This document shows positions 1 to 7,121 of a stretch of 35,437 nt of DNA, in pieces. The notes under the pieces are model-generated. The model worked only from the letters and a program-made list of their open reading frames with translations, ran no database searches and was not told where the DNA came from. Origin of the DNA: Segetibacter sp. (GTDB lineage Bacteria > Bacteroidota > Bacteroidia > Chitinophagales > Chitinophagaceae); contig JAQBNN010000205.1 in the NCBI GenBank assembly GCA_028288505.1, positions 1 through 35,437 on the forward strand. Reading direction: 5' to 3'. Numbering within the stretch: position 1 is the stretch's first letter; each line of letters opens with the position of its first letter. A program made the position numbers and the translations under genes.

Positions 1-2
1 AA

Positions 3-746
3 GTTGGAAAAATTTTGATGGCGCAGAGTTCAACCACACTTAAGAAAATGTCTTTAGAACTAGGGGGTAACGCGCCGTTAATTGTATTTGACGACGCCAA
101 CATTCAACAGGCGGTAAAGGGGGCCATTGCAAGCAAGTACCGGAATGCCGGGCAAACATGTGTATGTGTAAACCGCATTTTTGTACAGGAAGGAATTTAT
201 GCTGCTTTTATGAGGGAATACAAGAAAGCGGTTAAAGGTTTAAAGGTTGGTGCCGGCACCGGAAAGGGAATTGACATTGGTCCTTTGATCAATAAGGATT
301 CGGTCAAAAAGGTCAACCGCTTATTAAAAGATGCGGTAAAAAAAGATGGCACAATTACGTTGGGAGGACAACAACACGAGGCAGGGCCTTTATTCTTTCA
401 GCCCACCATAATTGAGAATTGTAATACGAAGATGGCTTTAAGTGAAGAAGAAATATTTGGGCCTGTGTCAGCGGTCTTCAAATTCTCCTCGGAAGATGAA
501 GTGGTTAAATTAGCGAATGATACGGCTTACGGCTTAGCTGCTTATTTCTTCTCGCAAAACATTAACCGTGTATGGCGCGTAGCAGAAAGATTAGAATATG
601 GAATGGTTGGCATAAATGAGGGAATAATATCGCACGCTGAAGCGCCTTTCGGCGGTGTAAAGGAAAGCGGTTTTGGTCGCGAAGGCAGCAAATATGGCAT
701 TGAGGATTATGTGAACATAAAATATTTGTGCTTAGGCGGAATGTAG
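3..746 (+). CDS. gabD: Succinate-semialdehyde dehydrogenase (aldehyde dehydrogenase family), 5' end outside window
   Basis: C-terminal half of an NAD(P)-dependent aldehyde dehydrogenase that would oxidise succinate semialdehyde to succinate in the cytoplasm (GABA and 4-carbon aldehyde catabolism). The reading frame is open to the left edge and reads VGKILMAQSS before the ORF-track Met, which is the usual GabD text, so the ATG at 15 is internal. The general-base glutamate lies in SLELGGNAP and the catalytic cysteine in GQTCVC. The C-terminal motifs EEIFGPV, NDTAYGLAAY and PFGGVKESGFGREGS are intact. The Rossmann-fold N-terminal part is not in the window. Substrate is inferred from close likeness to GabD; a related aldehyde dehydrogenase is possible. 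It converges on the acyl-CoA synthetase gene, with one interspersed repeat between them. Confidence 0.88.
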   Translation, partial: VGKILMAQSSTTLKKMSLELGGNAPLIVFDDANIQQAVKGAIASKYRNAGQTCVCVNRIFVQEGIYAAFMREYKKAVKGLKVGAGTGKGIDIGPLINKDSVKKVNRLLKDAVKKDGTITLGGQQHEAGPLFFQPTIIENCNTKMALSEEEIFGPVSAVFKFSSEDEVVKLANDTAYGLAAYFFSQNINRVWRVAERLEYGMVGINEGIISHAEAPFGGVKESGFGREGSKYGIEDYVNIKYLCLGGM

Positions 747-773
747 CAAGCGAGCACAGGTTGTTGCAGGTAG

Positions 774-823
774 AACCAAAAGTACAAGAGTGCGACGCAA
801 CGGCTGCTTAACCAAAAGTACAA
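774..823 (+). repeat. 14-bp direct repeat flanking repeat copy 1
   Basis: AACCAAAAGTACAA occurs at 774-787 and again at 810-823. The first copy runs into the repeat core; the second ends the same unit's tail. In other copies the tail ends in ACCAAAA and the core begins with GTACAA, so this looks like a head-to-tail junction with a truncated second unit. Confidence 0.6.
782..802 (+). repeat. Interspersed repeat copy 1, core form A
   Basis: Core GTACAAGAGTGCGACGCAAC in the convergent gap between the gabD-like and acyl-CoA synthetase genes. The dyad TGCG-A-CGCA is perfect. Plus is defined as the GTACAAG-to-CAACG direction for all copies. Confidence 0.85.
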
Positions 824-839
824 ATGCCGGCCTCCAAAT

Positions 840-2639
840 TTATTTTTCATAAATTCTTTCAACTGCATCTTTAAATTTCTCCATCACTATCTTTCTTTTT
901 AAACTCATTTTCGGGGTCATTTCACCGGTATCAATGGTCCACTCCTGCGGGAGCAATTCAAACTTTTTAATTTGCTCCACCTGGTTAAAATATTTGTTGT
1001 AGGTATCAATAAGTTCCCTGTACAACTTTACAACCTGGGGAAGTTTTATTACTTCTTCGTTATTGGTGAACGGAATGTTTTGCTCACGCATCCAGAGCTT
1101 TAAATTTGGAAATGAAGGCACGATGAGGGCGCCAACAAATTTGCGCTCTGCACCAACTACAATCAACTGTTCAATAAAAGGACTCTCTTTTAATTTGTTT
1201 TCGATAGGCTGAGGGGCTACATACTTGCCACCACTCGTTTTAAACAACTCTTTTTTACGATCGGTGATCTTCAAAAACTTTCCGTCCCACACGCCGATAT
1301 CGCCGGTGTGCAGCCAGCCATCAATTATCACCTCCTCAGTAAGATCAGGACGTTTGTAATAACCAACCATTACGCATGGTCCCTGCACGAGGATCTCGCT
1401 GTCTTCTGCAAGCTTAACCTTTAAGCCATTCAATGGCAAACCAACTGTTCCAAATTTTGTGTCAACACTTTGATCTTTCCTGTTTACACTTATAACCGGG
1501 CTGTTTTCAGTAGGGCCGTAGCCTTCATAAACGGGAATTTTCGCAGCATTAAAAATGCGCATTAGGTTAATAGGACAGGCGGCTCCACCAGTAATAATGA
1601 AGCTTACATTTCCACCTAACGCCTCCCTCCATTTACTAAAAATAAGTTTGTTAGCAAGGGCAAGCTGTATGTTGTAAGCAATGCCACCACTTTCAAGGTT
1701 GTCGTACTTTTCTGCTAAAGAAACGGCCCAGTAAAACAGTTTTCTTTTTACACCAGTCAACTCATTACCCTTCTGCATTATCTTTTCGAAAACCTTTTCC
1801 AGTAACCGCGGTACCGTGGTGAAACCATCAGGTTTTACCTCCCTTAAATTGTCACCAATTGTTTCAAGGCTTTCTGCATAATAAATGCTGATGCCGCTAA
1901 ACAAATAAATGTAGGTAACCATTTTCTCGAAGATGTGATTAAGCGGCAGAAAGCTTAAAACTTTCTGGTGCGGCGCATCAGGAAATGGAAAGCTCTCCCT
2001 GGAAAAAGCAAGGTTAGTATAAATGTTTTTGTGACTTAACATAACGCCCTTTGGCGTACCCGTTGTACCCGAAGTATAGATGATTGTTGCTACGTGTTCA
2101 ACCGATATAGATGCTTTAATTTTTTCGACTTGTGCAAGTGTTTGTTCATCTGCCAGTGCCGGTATTTCGCTCCAATGATTAGCACCTTCAACATGATCGA
2201 AAGTATAAATCATGGTTAAGCTAGGCACTTTCTCTTTTATTGAAATTACTTTTTCATACAGGTCGTGGTTGCTTACTATAATTAATTTTACTGATGCATC
2301 AGAAAGTATAAACTGTAGCTCATTAATATGTGTGGTGGGATAAATTGGAACGAGTATAGCACCTGTTTGCTGCACGGCAAGATCTGTAAAAATCCACTCG
2401 GGTCGGTTGCTACTAATAATAGCAACCTTATCTGATCCTTCCGCTGACATGTTGTTGGCACTAATGCCTAATTTTAAAAGGCCGGCGCTAAAGTTATTGG
2501 CTATTTGCTGTACCTGCGCTGTGCTGTAAGGCTTCCACACACCTTCTTCTTTAGCAACAAGCATATCAGTTTTTGTAAAGGCCGATAACTGGTATTCAAC
2601 GCAGTCAAACAATCGCTTAATCGTCATACTATTATTCAT
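840..2639 (-). CDS. Long-chain acyl-CoA synthetase (AMP-forming), FadD15-like
   Basis: Predicted cytoplasmic or membrane-associated enzyme of the ANL superfamily that activates long-chain fatty acids to acyl-CoA through an acyl-adenylate. The phosphate-binding loop YTSGTTGTPKG lies at about residues 188-198. It is followed by the adenine-site motif GYGPTE and the hinge region TGDIGVWDGKFLKITDRKK, then the KTSGGKYVAPQPIE segment typical of bacterial and plant long-chain ligases rather than acetyl-CoA synthetases. At 599 aa it has the family's usual full length. Met1 or Met5 could start it; no Shine-Dalgarno sequence decides. It appears monocistronic, with repeat copies beyond both ends. Exact chain-length preference cannot be read from sequence. 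Confidence 0.9.
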   Translation of the reverse strand: MNNSMTIKRLFDCVEYQLSAFTKTDMLVAKEEGVWKPYSTAQVQQIANNFSAGLLKLGISANNMSAEGSDKVAIISSNRPEWIFTDLAVQQTGAILVPIYPTTHINELQFILSDASVKLIIVSNHDLYEKVISIKEKVPSLTMIYTFDHVEGANHWSEIPALADEQTLAQVEKIKASISVEHVATIIYTSGTTGTPKGVMLSHKNIYTNLAFSRESFPFPDAPHQKVLSFLPLNHIFEKMVTYIYLFSGISIYYAESLETIGDNLREVKPDGFTTVPRLLEKVFEKIMQKGNELTGVKRKLFYWAVSLAEKYDNLESGGIAYNIQLALANKLIFSKWREALGGNVSFIITGGAACPINLMRIFNAAKIPVYEGYGPTENSPVISVNRKDQSVDTKFGTVGLPLNGLKVKLAEDSEILVQGPCVMVGYYKRPDLTEEVIIDGWLHTGDIGVWDGKFLKITDRKKELFKTSGGKYVAPQPIENKLKESPFIEQLIVVGAERKFVGALIVPSFPNLKLWMREQNIPFTNNEEVIKLPQVVKLYRELIDTYNKYFNQVEQIKKFELLPQEWTIDTGEMTPKMSLKRKIVMEKFKDAVERIYEK

Positions 2640-2719
2640 TCAATCGTTATTGCAATTTGGGTAAGAAGCAGTTAAGTTAAGAAGTATATTTTGTTGACAA
2701 GCAGTGTATCTTAATTCGC

Positions 2720-2743
2720 CATCGTTGTGTCACTCCCTTGTAC
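2720..2743 (-). repeat. Interspersed repeat copy 2, core form B
   Basis: Minus-strand reading is GTACAAGGGAGTGACACAAC followed by GATG, one base off the form B consensus. It forms an inverted pair with copy 3 about 240 bp away. Confidence 0.8.
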
Positions 2744-2864
2744 TGTTATTTCTTCACTCAGCGCCTAACAAAGCTGCTTAGCTGCTCTTGGTATAGCATA
2801 GCTGGTTTTTAACACCCAAACCGTCTTAAACGGTCTTAGGTTATATTAGACATTATCCTACAAA

Positions 2865-2895
2865 TAAAAAAGCCGGTAAAAATCTTACCAGCTTT
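2865..2895 (-). terminator. Rho-independent terminator downstream of the gamma-carbonic-anhydrase-like gene
   Basis: On the minus strand AAGCTGGTAA pairs with TTACCGGCTT (one U-G wobble) around a 5-base loop, followed by a run of six T. It lies about 160 bp past the stop codon at 3053, beyond repeat copy 3. Confidence 0.75.
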
Positions 2896-2982
2896 ATATT
2901 CTGTTGCTTGTATTAGCTATTTTTTTTACTTGAAAACAAGCGACTGTGAATTGGTTTTTAGAAGCAGCATAAAGAACAAAAA

Positions 2983-3006
2983 GTACAAGTGAGTGACACA
3001 ACGATG
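2983..3006 (+). repeat. Interspersed repeat copy 3, core form B
   Basis: Perfect GTACAAGTGAGTGACACAAC plus GATG. It lies between the terminator and the 3' end of the gamma-carbonic-anhydrase-like gene. Confidence 0.9.
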
Positions 3007-3052
3007 TTGAAACTATTAGTTCAGCAGGCTGGAAGTAATTCAACATACACCT

Positions 3053-3583
3053 CTACTTCGCCTCATTATACTGGGCGAACCACGATGAATACTTCACGTA
3101 ATTATTAGCGATCCTGTTAATCTCTCCATTTATTTTTTCCTGCGAAACGTCTTTCACTTTTTTAGCAGGAACGCCGGCATAAATGCTTCCTTCTTCCACA
3201 ATGGTTCCTTCCAGCACAACTGCACCCGCTGCTATAATTGAATTGCTATGTACTACACAACGATCCATTACAATGGCACCCATTCCTATCAGCACGTTAT
3301 CATGTACAGTGCACCCATGTACAATTGCATTATGCCCAATAGAAACATTGTTGCCAATGTGGGTAGGATGCAATTGGTAAGTGCAGTGAACTACTGCATT
3401 GTCCTGTACATTTACTTTGTTGCCCATCCTGATAAAATTTACGTCACCTCTAATAACTGCATTAAACCAGATGCTGCATTCGTCACCCATTACTACGTCG
3501 CCCACAATAGTGGCGTTGGGCGCTATAAAGCAGTTGTTGCCATTAACCGGTGTTTTATCGTTTACAGTAAGTATATAAGCCAT
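3053..3583 (-). CDS. Gamma-carbonic-anhydrase family protein (YrdA/CaiE-like, left-handed beta-helix)
   Basis: A 176-aa hexapeptide-repeat protein of the gamma-class carbonic anhydrase/YrdA family. Repeats of the [LIV]-G-x4 type run from about residue 18 to 130 (for example IVGDVVMGDE, IGNNVSIGHN, IGMGAIV), predicting a trimeric left-handed beta-helix. Three histidines fit the metal site between subunits: H66 (VVHCT), H84 and H89 (IGHNAIVHG). The RGD segment before the first His (AVIRGDVN) is also typical. A C-terminal helix closes the helix. Many YrdA relatives have no proven CO2 hydration activity, so the enzymatic role is an inference. It is transcribed alone, with its terminator about 160 bp downstream. 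Confidence 0.88.
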   Translation of the reverse strand: MAYILTVNDKTPVNGNNCFIAPNATIVGDVVMGDECSIWFNAVIRGDVNFIRMGNKVNVQDNAVVHCTYQLHPTHIGNNVSIGHNAIVHGCTVHDNVLIGMGAIVMDRCVVHSNSIIAAGAVVLEGTIVEEGSIYAGVPAKKVKDVSQEKINGEINRIANNYVKYSSWFAQYNEAK

Positions 3584-3591
3584 GAAAAGAA

Positions 3592-3622
3592 TTTAAAATT
3601 CAAAATTAAAAATTAAAAAATG
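3592..3622. repeat. A/T-rich quasi-tandem word repeat
   Basis: A short run of AAAATTCAAAATTAAAAATT-type words with a period of about 7-9 bp, just upstream of the gamma-carbonic-anhydrase-like start. Similar runs occur near 9419 and 35361 in this window. Function unknown. Confidence 0.5.
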
Positions 3623-3668
3623 AGTGCTGTTGCAGTCATGTTTTTTGTTGCTGAATAGAATACTAATT

Positions 3669-3692
3669 GTACAAGTGAGTGACACAACGATG
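3669..3692 (+). repeat. Interspersed repeat copy 4, core form B
   Basis: GTACAAGTGAGTGACACAAC plus GATG in the divergent gap between the carbonic-anhydrase-like and aminotransferase genes. The left flank TGCTGAATAGAA and right flank GCCGATACCAAAA match the wider ~90 bp unit. Confidence 0.9.
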
Positions 3693-3802
3693 CTTAATTA
3701 ATATACAAACGCCGATACCAAAATCTTTTTCAAATATCAAGCTAATAGCTGAAGTATGCGTATTTACAAAAACTATTACTCTCCATCTTAATGGGTGTTA
3801 CT

Positions 3803-3810
3803 TAATTTCG
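3803..3810 (+). promoter_or_regulatory. Possible -7 element of the aminotransferase gene
   Basis: TAATTTCG resembles the Bacteroidota -7 box TAnnTTTG. No clear TTG was found at the -33 position. If real, the transcript would start near 3816, which rules out the ORF-track start at 3795. Confidence 0.35.
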
Positions 3811-3824
3811 CCTGCAATTACATA

Positions 3825-5003
3825 ATGATGACCAATCGTCAACTATTTTTAAGTCACGTTGCCCAAACTTCGCCATCTCCAATTGGTATTGAAATGGTGA
3901 GAGCAAAGGGGGTGAACATGTGGGATGTTAGTGGTAAAAAATACATTGATCTTATTGCAGGTTTTAGTGTTTGTAATATTGGCCACGGTCATCCTAAAGT
4001 TGTAAAGGCAATTACAGACCAGGTGAATGAATATATGCACCTGATTGTTTACGGCGAGTTTATACAAACTCCGCAGGTTGCGTATGCTACAAAGCTTACT
4101 GATCATCTTCCTGCTTCATTGAACAGCGTTTATTTTACCAACAGTGGCGCAGAGGCGACCGAAGGCGCCATGAAACTTGCAAAGCGGGCAACGGGACGCA
4201 CAAAAATGATTGCGTGTAACAAGGCTTATCATGGTAGTACGCAAGGCGCTTTAAGTGTAATGGGGGATGAGTATTGGCGCAACTCCTTCAGGCCGTTGTT
4301 GCCGGGCATTTATCATGTTGATTATAACAGCGAGGAAGCTATTAAGCTGATTGATGATGATACCGCTTGTATTATTGTTGAAACTGTGCAGGCGGAAAGT
4401 GGAGTGAATAAGCCGTCCCAAGATTGGCTGCAGCAACTCCGTAAAAAGTGCGACGAGCATAACTGCTTACTGATCTTTGATGAAATACAGGCAGGCTTTG
4501 GCCGTACGGGAAGCCTTTGGGCTTTTGAACAATATAAAGTTGTTCCCGATGTTTTATTGCTTGGGAAAGCGCTTGGCGGAGGTATGCCTTTGGGTGCTTT
4601 TATAGCCGACATAAAATTAATGAACCTGTTAACGAGCGATCCTGTGCTTGGTCATATTACAACCTTTGGTGGTCACCCTGTTTGCTGTGCTGCTGGCCTT
4701 GCGGCATTTAACGTATTGTTAGAGAACGATTACATCTCAGCAGTGAAAGCGAAGGAGGAATTGTTTGTAAAACGATTAATCTATCCTGCAATTAAACAAG
4801 TAAGAACGGCAGGTTTATGGGCAGCAATAGAGTTCGAATCTTTCGAGTTTAACAAGCAGGTTATTGATGCATGTATAGAGAAGGGTATAATTACAGATTG
4901 GTTTTTATTTGCTCCTAATTGCATGCGCATTGCACCTCCGCTTACAATTACTCATCAGGAAATAGAAGAATGTTGCTCGATTATTTTGGAGAGTATTGGT
5001 TAG
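3825..5003 (+). CDS. Class III PLP-dependent aminotransferase (acetylornithine/4-aminobutyrate type)
   Basis: Fold-type I PLP enzyme of the ornithine/acetylornithine/GABA aminotransferase group, cytoplasmic, which would pass an omega-amino group to 2-oxoglutarate. The GSEA-like NSGAEATEGAMKLAKRATG segment and YHGSTQGALS bind cofactor phosphate. IFDEIQAGFGRTG carries the PLP aspartate, and LLLGKALGGGMPLG carries the Schiff-base lysine. The start was moved from 3795 to the ATG at 3825 (a second ATG follows at 3828), giving MMTNRQLFL, because the upstream residues have no family match and a -7-like box lies within them. Substrate is uncertain; a GABA aminotransferase would suit the gabD-like gene 3 kb away, but they are not in one operon. 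Its stop is only 8 bp from the convergent STAND gene stop. Confidence 0.9.
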   Translation: MMTNRQLFLSHVAQTSPSPIGIEMVRAKGVNMWDVSGKKYIDLIAGFSVCNIGHGHPKVVKAITDQVNEYMHLIVYGEFIQTPQVAYATKLTDHLPASLNSVYFTNSGAEATEGAMKLAKRATGRTKMIACNKAYHGSTQGALSVMGDEYWRNSFRPLLPGIYHVDYNSEEAIKLIDDDTACIIVETVQAESGVNKPSQDWLQQLRKKCDEHNCLLIFDEIQAGFGRTGSLWAFEQYKVVPDVLLLGKALGGGMPLGAFIADIKLMNLLTSDPVLGHITTFGGHPVCCAAGLAAFNVLLENDYISAVKAKEELFVKRLIYPAIKQVRTAGLWAAIEFESFEFNKQVIDACIEKGIITDWFLFAPNCMRIAPPLTITHQEIEECCSIILESIG

Positions 5004-5011
5004 CATTTATA

Positions 5012-7111
5012 CTATTTCTTTTGCAATTTCCCTCTCTTTAAAGACGAGTGATAATCGTACCCGTAACCAAAAAGCTTTCCTTTAACGAGGTTTTTGCCTG
5101 TTTTAGATTTATCAATTGAAGCCATCCTTTCTTTCAAAAAATTGATCTCACCTTCAAGTGTATCTATTTTATTATTCAAATTCTGTTGAAGGTTCCTGCT
5201 TGTTCGGTTGAGCGTCGCAATTTCTTTATCTTTTATCAATAGCTCCGACTGCTTCTGTTTTAAATCATTCTCCTTGTTTCTCAACTGTTGTGAAATCGTT
5301 TTTCTTTCATTATTAAAATTAGAAATCTCCCTCAAATTTTTTTCATTGTCGCTAATGTGAGTTCTCTTAATAACTTCTGTTTCCTTATCTTTTGCTTTTA
5401 CTACTTCTGCCAGCTTATTAGTCCTTAATTTTTCTTCGTCAACATTTTTAGTTGCAATCTGTAGTTCATCTTTTAATCGATTGTTTTCTGCAACCAGCAC
5501 GGAATCTGAAGCGTTTATATCAGTTAAATTTGAAGTGGAGTCGAGTTTAGTATTCAAAAATTTTCCTTTATCCTTTTGGCCAAAAGGTTTTGGATGTTGA
5601 TCAATTGCACTATCTAATCCTGATAGTGTGTCTTTTTTTAACTCGATTGTATTGTTCAATTCGGTTAATACACTGTCTTTTACTTCAATATCTTTATCCA
5701 AAGTTTTTTTATACAATGCTGTCCCAGCATAAATAAATGAACATATTAAGACAGCAGCTACAATTAATATTGCTGATCTTCTTTTGGCTTTCCTGTGGGC
5801 TAAACGTAATGCTGCTTTTTTTCTTCTTTCTTCTCTGTCAGTTTTTACTAAGGTTACAATTACATCATGCGTCAATTCTATAGTTTGGCCTTCCTCTCTA
5901 ATAAAGTATTTTCCTCGAAGGACATTAATGCCTGGTTTTATTTTTTCGTCTATTTCAAGTGTCGAATATTTTGTTCGGAAACCTTCGTCAGTTATAAGTT
6001 CTTCTTCAATAAATTCTTGTATCGGATTAATTGCTAGAACGGCTTTAGACTGATCATGTGTATTTAAAGCTTTTAAACTTTCTTCAAGTACTTCGTTATA
6101 TAAAGACCTTAGCAAAACGCCTTTGGGATATTTATCAAGGAATGTGGAAGAAACTTTTTTTAATCCTTGATCATTTTTTTCCTTGTCAAGGAAGGTGCAA
6201 ACCTGGCTTAATAATGACGGCTCTACTTCAAAAGTATCTTGCAATCCATATTTGGTAGGTTGTAAAGAGTTTCCTGCCTCTTCAGTAATAAGCGATACAA
6301 TTTTCTTTGCTTCAGACAAGTCAATAGCATTAGGCCATGAATTTAGAATTACGTCTAATCCTTGCTCCGATGTCATGGCTCTCAATCTAAACCTGGAGTT
6401 CTTTGCAGAAGGTATCCTTGCAGTAATGCTTTCAATCTCGGGTAGAAAATCTTCTCTGAAAGCAAAGAGAACTTTACACTTTTGCTTGTTATAATTGTAA
6501 TTAAGCTTCAGGTTATTATTTACGATCTTATCCTTTATTTGCTTAGGCATTGAGTTTTCAATAAGGTCGGATAACTGCTGGATCAGGTTTTCCAATTTCT
6601 CCTTCTTGAATAAGCTGCTTTTATTAGCAAGAGTGAAAATTTCTTCGAACTGGTCGAATACAAGTACTGGAGTAACTACTTCCCACAAGCTTTCCCTATG
6701 GAAATACTCCCACAATGTTTCTGTATTATTCGGGTAGCTTTCTGCTCTAAATTCATCCATTGAAGTTGAATCCTTATTAGTTGCCTTTACATCCATTGCA
6801 TCCTTAATGGCTGCCTTTACTTGTGTGATAAGATCCGGGCAATTATTGGTGAATTCTAATCTAATTCTTATTGGTAAGCAATAATCTTCCCTTAGTTTAG
6901 GAAATACTCCGGCATTTAATAAAGAAGTTTTGCCGGTACCAGATTTTCCAAATACAATGGTTAAAGCATTAGCTTTAATAAGCTTATACAAAGTCTTTAT
7001 TTCTTCACCTCTTCCAAAAAATAAATTCGTCTGGTCCTCTGTATAAGCGTTTAAACCAATGAAAGGTGAAGAAGTTTCTTTTTTAGGATTGATTGAAGTT
7101 TCTGCAATCAT
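5012..7111 (-). CDS. STAND-class (nSTAND1-like) NTPase with transmembrane helix and C-terminal coiled coil
   Basis: A 699-aa signal-transduction NTPase. The nSTAND1-type opening SPFIGLNAYTEDQTNLFFGR (residues 15-34) precedes Walker A GKSGTGKTS (55-63). Walker B is VLVFDQFEEIF (149-159), followed by FAFREDFLPEIE (about 217-228), FRLRAMTSEQ (241-250) and the closing winged-helix-like ELTHDVIVTL (412-421). A very basic stretch (about 425-446) leads into one hydrophobic helix (about 447-467). Residues 470-665 are Lys/Glu/Asn-rich heptad-like sequence predicted to be coiled coil, and the tail is basic. The positive-inside rule puts the NTPase in the cytoplasm and the coiled coil outside the membrane. 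Family members usually carry WD40 or TPR sensor repeats, which are absent here. It follows the TIR gene by 10 bp, so the two form an operon. Role in phage or plasmid defence is inferred, not shown. Confidence 0.82.
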   Translation of the reverse strand: MIAETSINPKKETSSPFIGLNAYTEDQTNLFFGRGEEIKTLYKLIKANALTIVFGKSGTGKTSLLNAGVFPKLREDYCLPIRIRLEFTNNCPDLITQVKAAIKDAMDVKATNKDSTSMDEFRAESYPNNTETLWEYFHRESLWEVVTPVLVFDQFEEIFTLANKSSLFKKEKLENLIQQLSDLIENSMPKQIKDKIVNNNLKLNYNYNKQKCKVLFAFREDFLPEIESITARIPSAKNSRFRLRAMTSEQGLDVILNSWPNAIDLSEAKKIVSLITEEAGNSLQPTKYGLQDTFEVEPSLLSQVCTFLDKEKNDQGLKKVSSTFLDKYPKGVLLRSLYNEVLEESLKALNTHDQSKAVLAINPIQEFIEEELITDEGFRTKYSTLEIDEKIKPGINVLRGKYFIREEGQTIELTHDVIVTLVKTDREERRKKAALRLAHRKAKRRSAILIVAAVLICSFIYAGTALYKKTLDKDIEVKDSVLTELNNTIELKKDTLSGLDSAIDQHPKPFGQKDKGKFLNTKLDSTSNLTDINASDSVLVAENNRLKDELQIATKNVDEEKLRTNKLAEVVKAKDKETEVIKRTHISDNEKNLREISNFNNERKTISQQLRNKENDLKQKQSELLIKDKEIATLNRTSRNLQQNLNNKIDTLEGEINFLKERMASIDKSKTGKNLVKGKLFGYGYDYHSSLKRGKLQKK

Positions 7112-7121
7112 TTTAAATGAT

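Larger units (their letters stand above)
2640..3052. other. 413-bp intergenic region with a repeat pair and a terminator
   Basis: No credible ORF. It holds repeat copy 2 (minus), a minus-strand terminator and repeat copy 3 (plus). It also has a short inverted motif, ACCGTCTTAAACGGT, near 2819-2834 of unknown meaning. Confidence 0.7.

Noticed and set aside
3248-3616. 122-aa plus-strand ORF overlapping the gamma-carbonic-anhydrase-like gene
   Set aside because: Antisense shadow of a clear hexapeptide-repeat coding frame.
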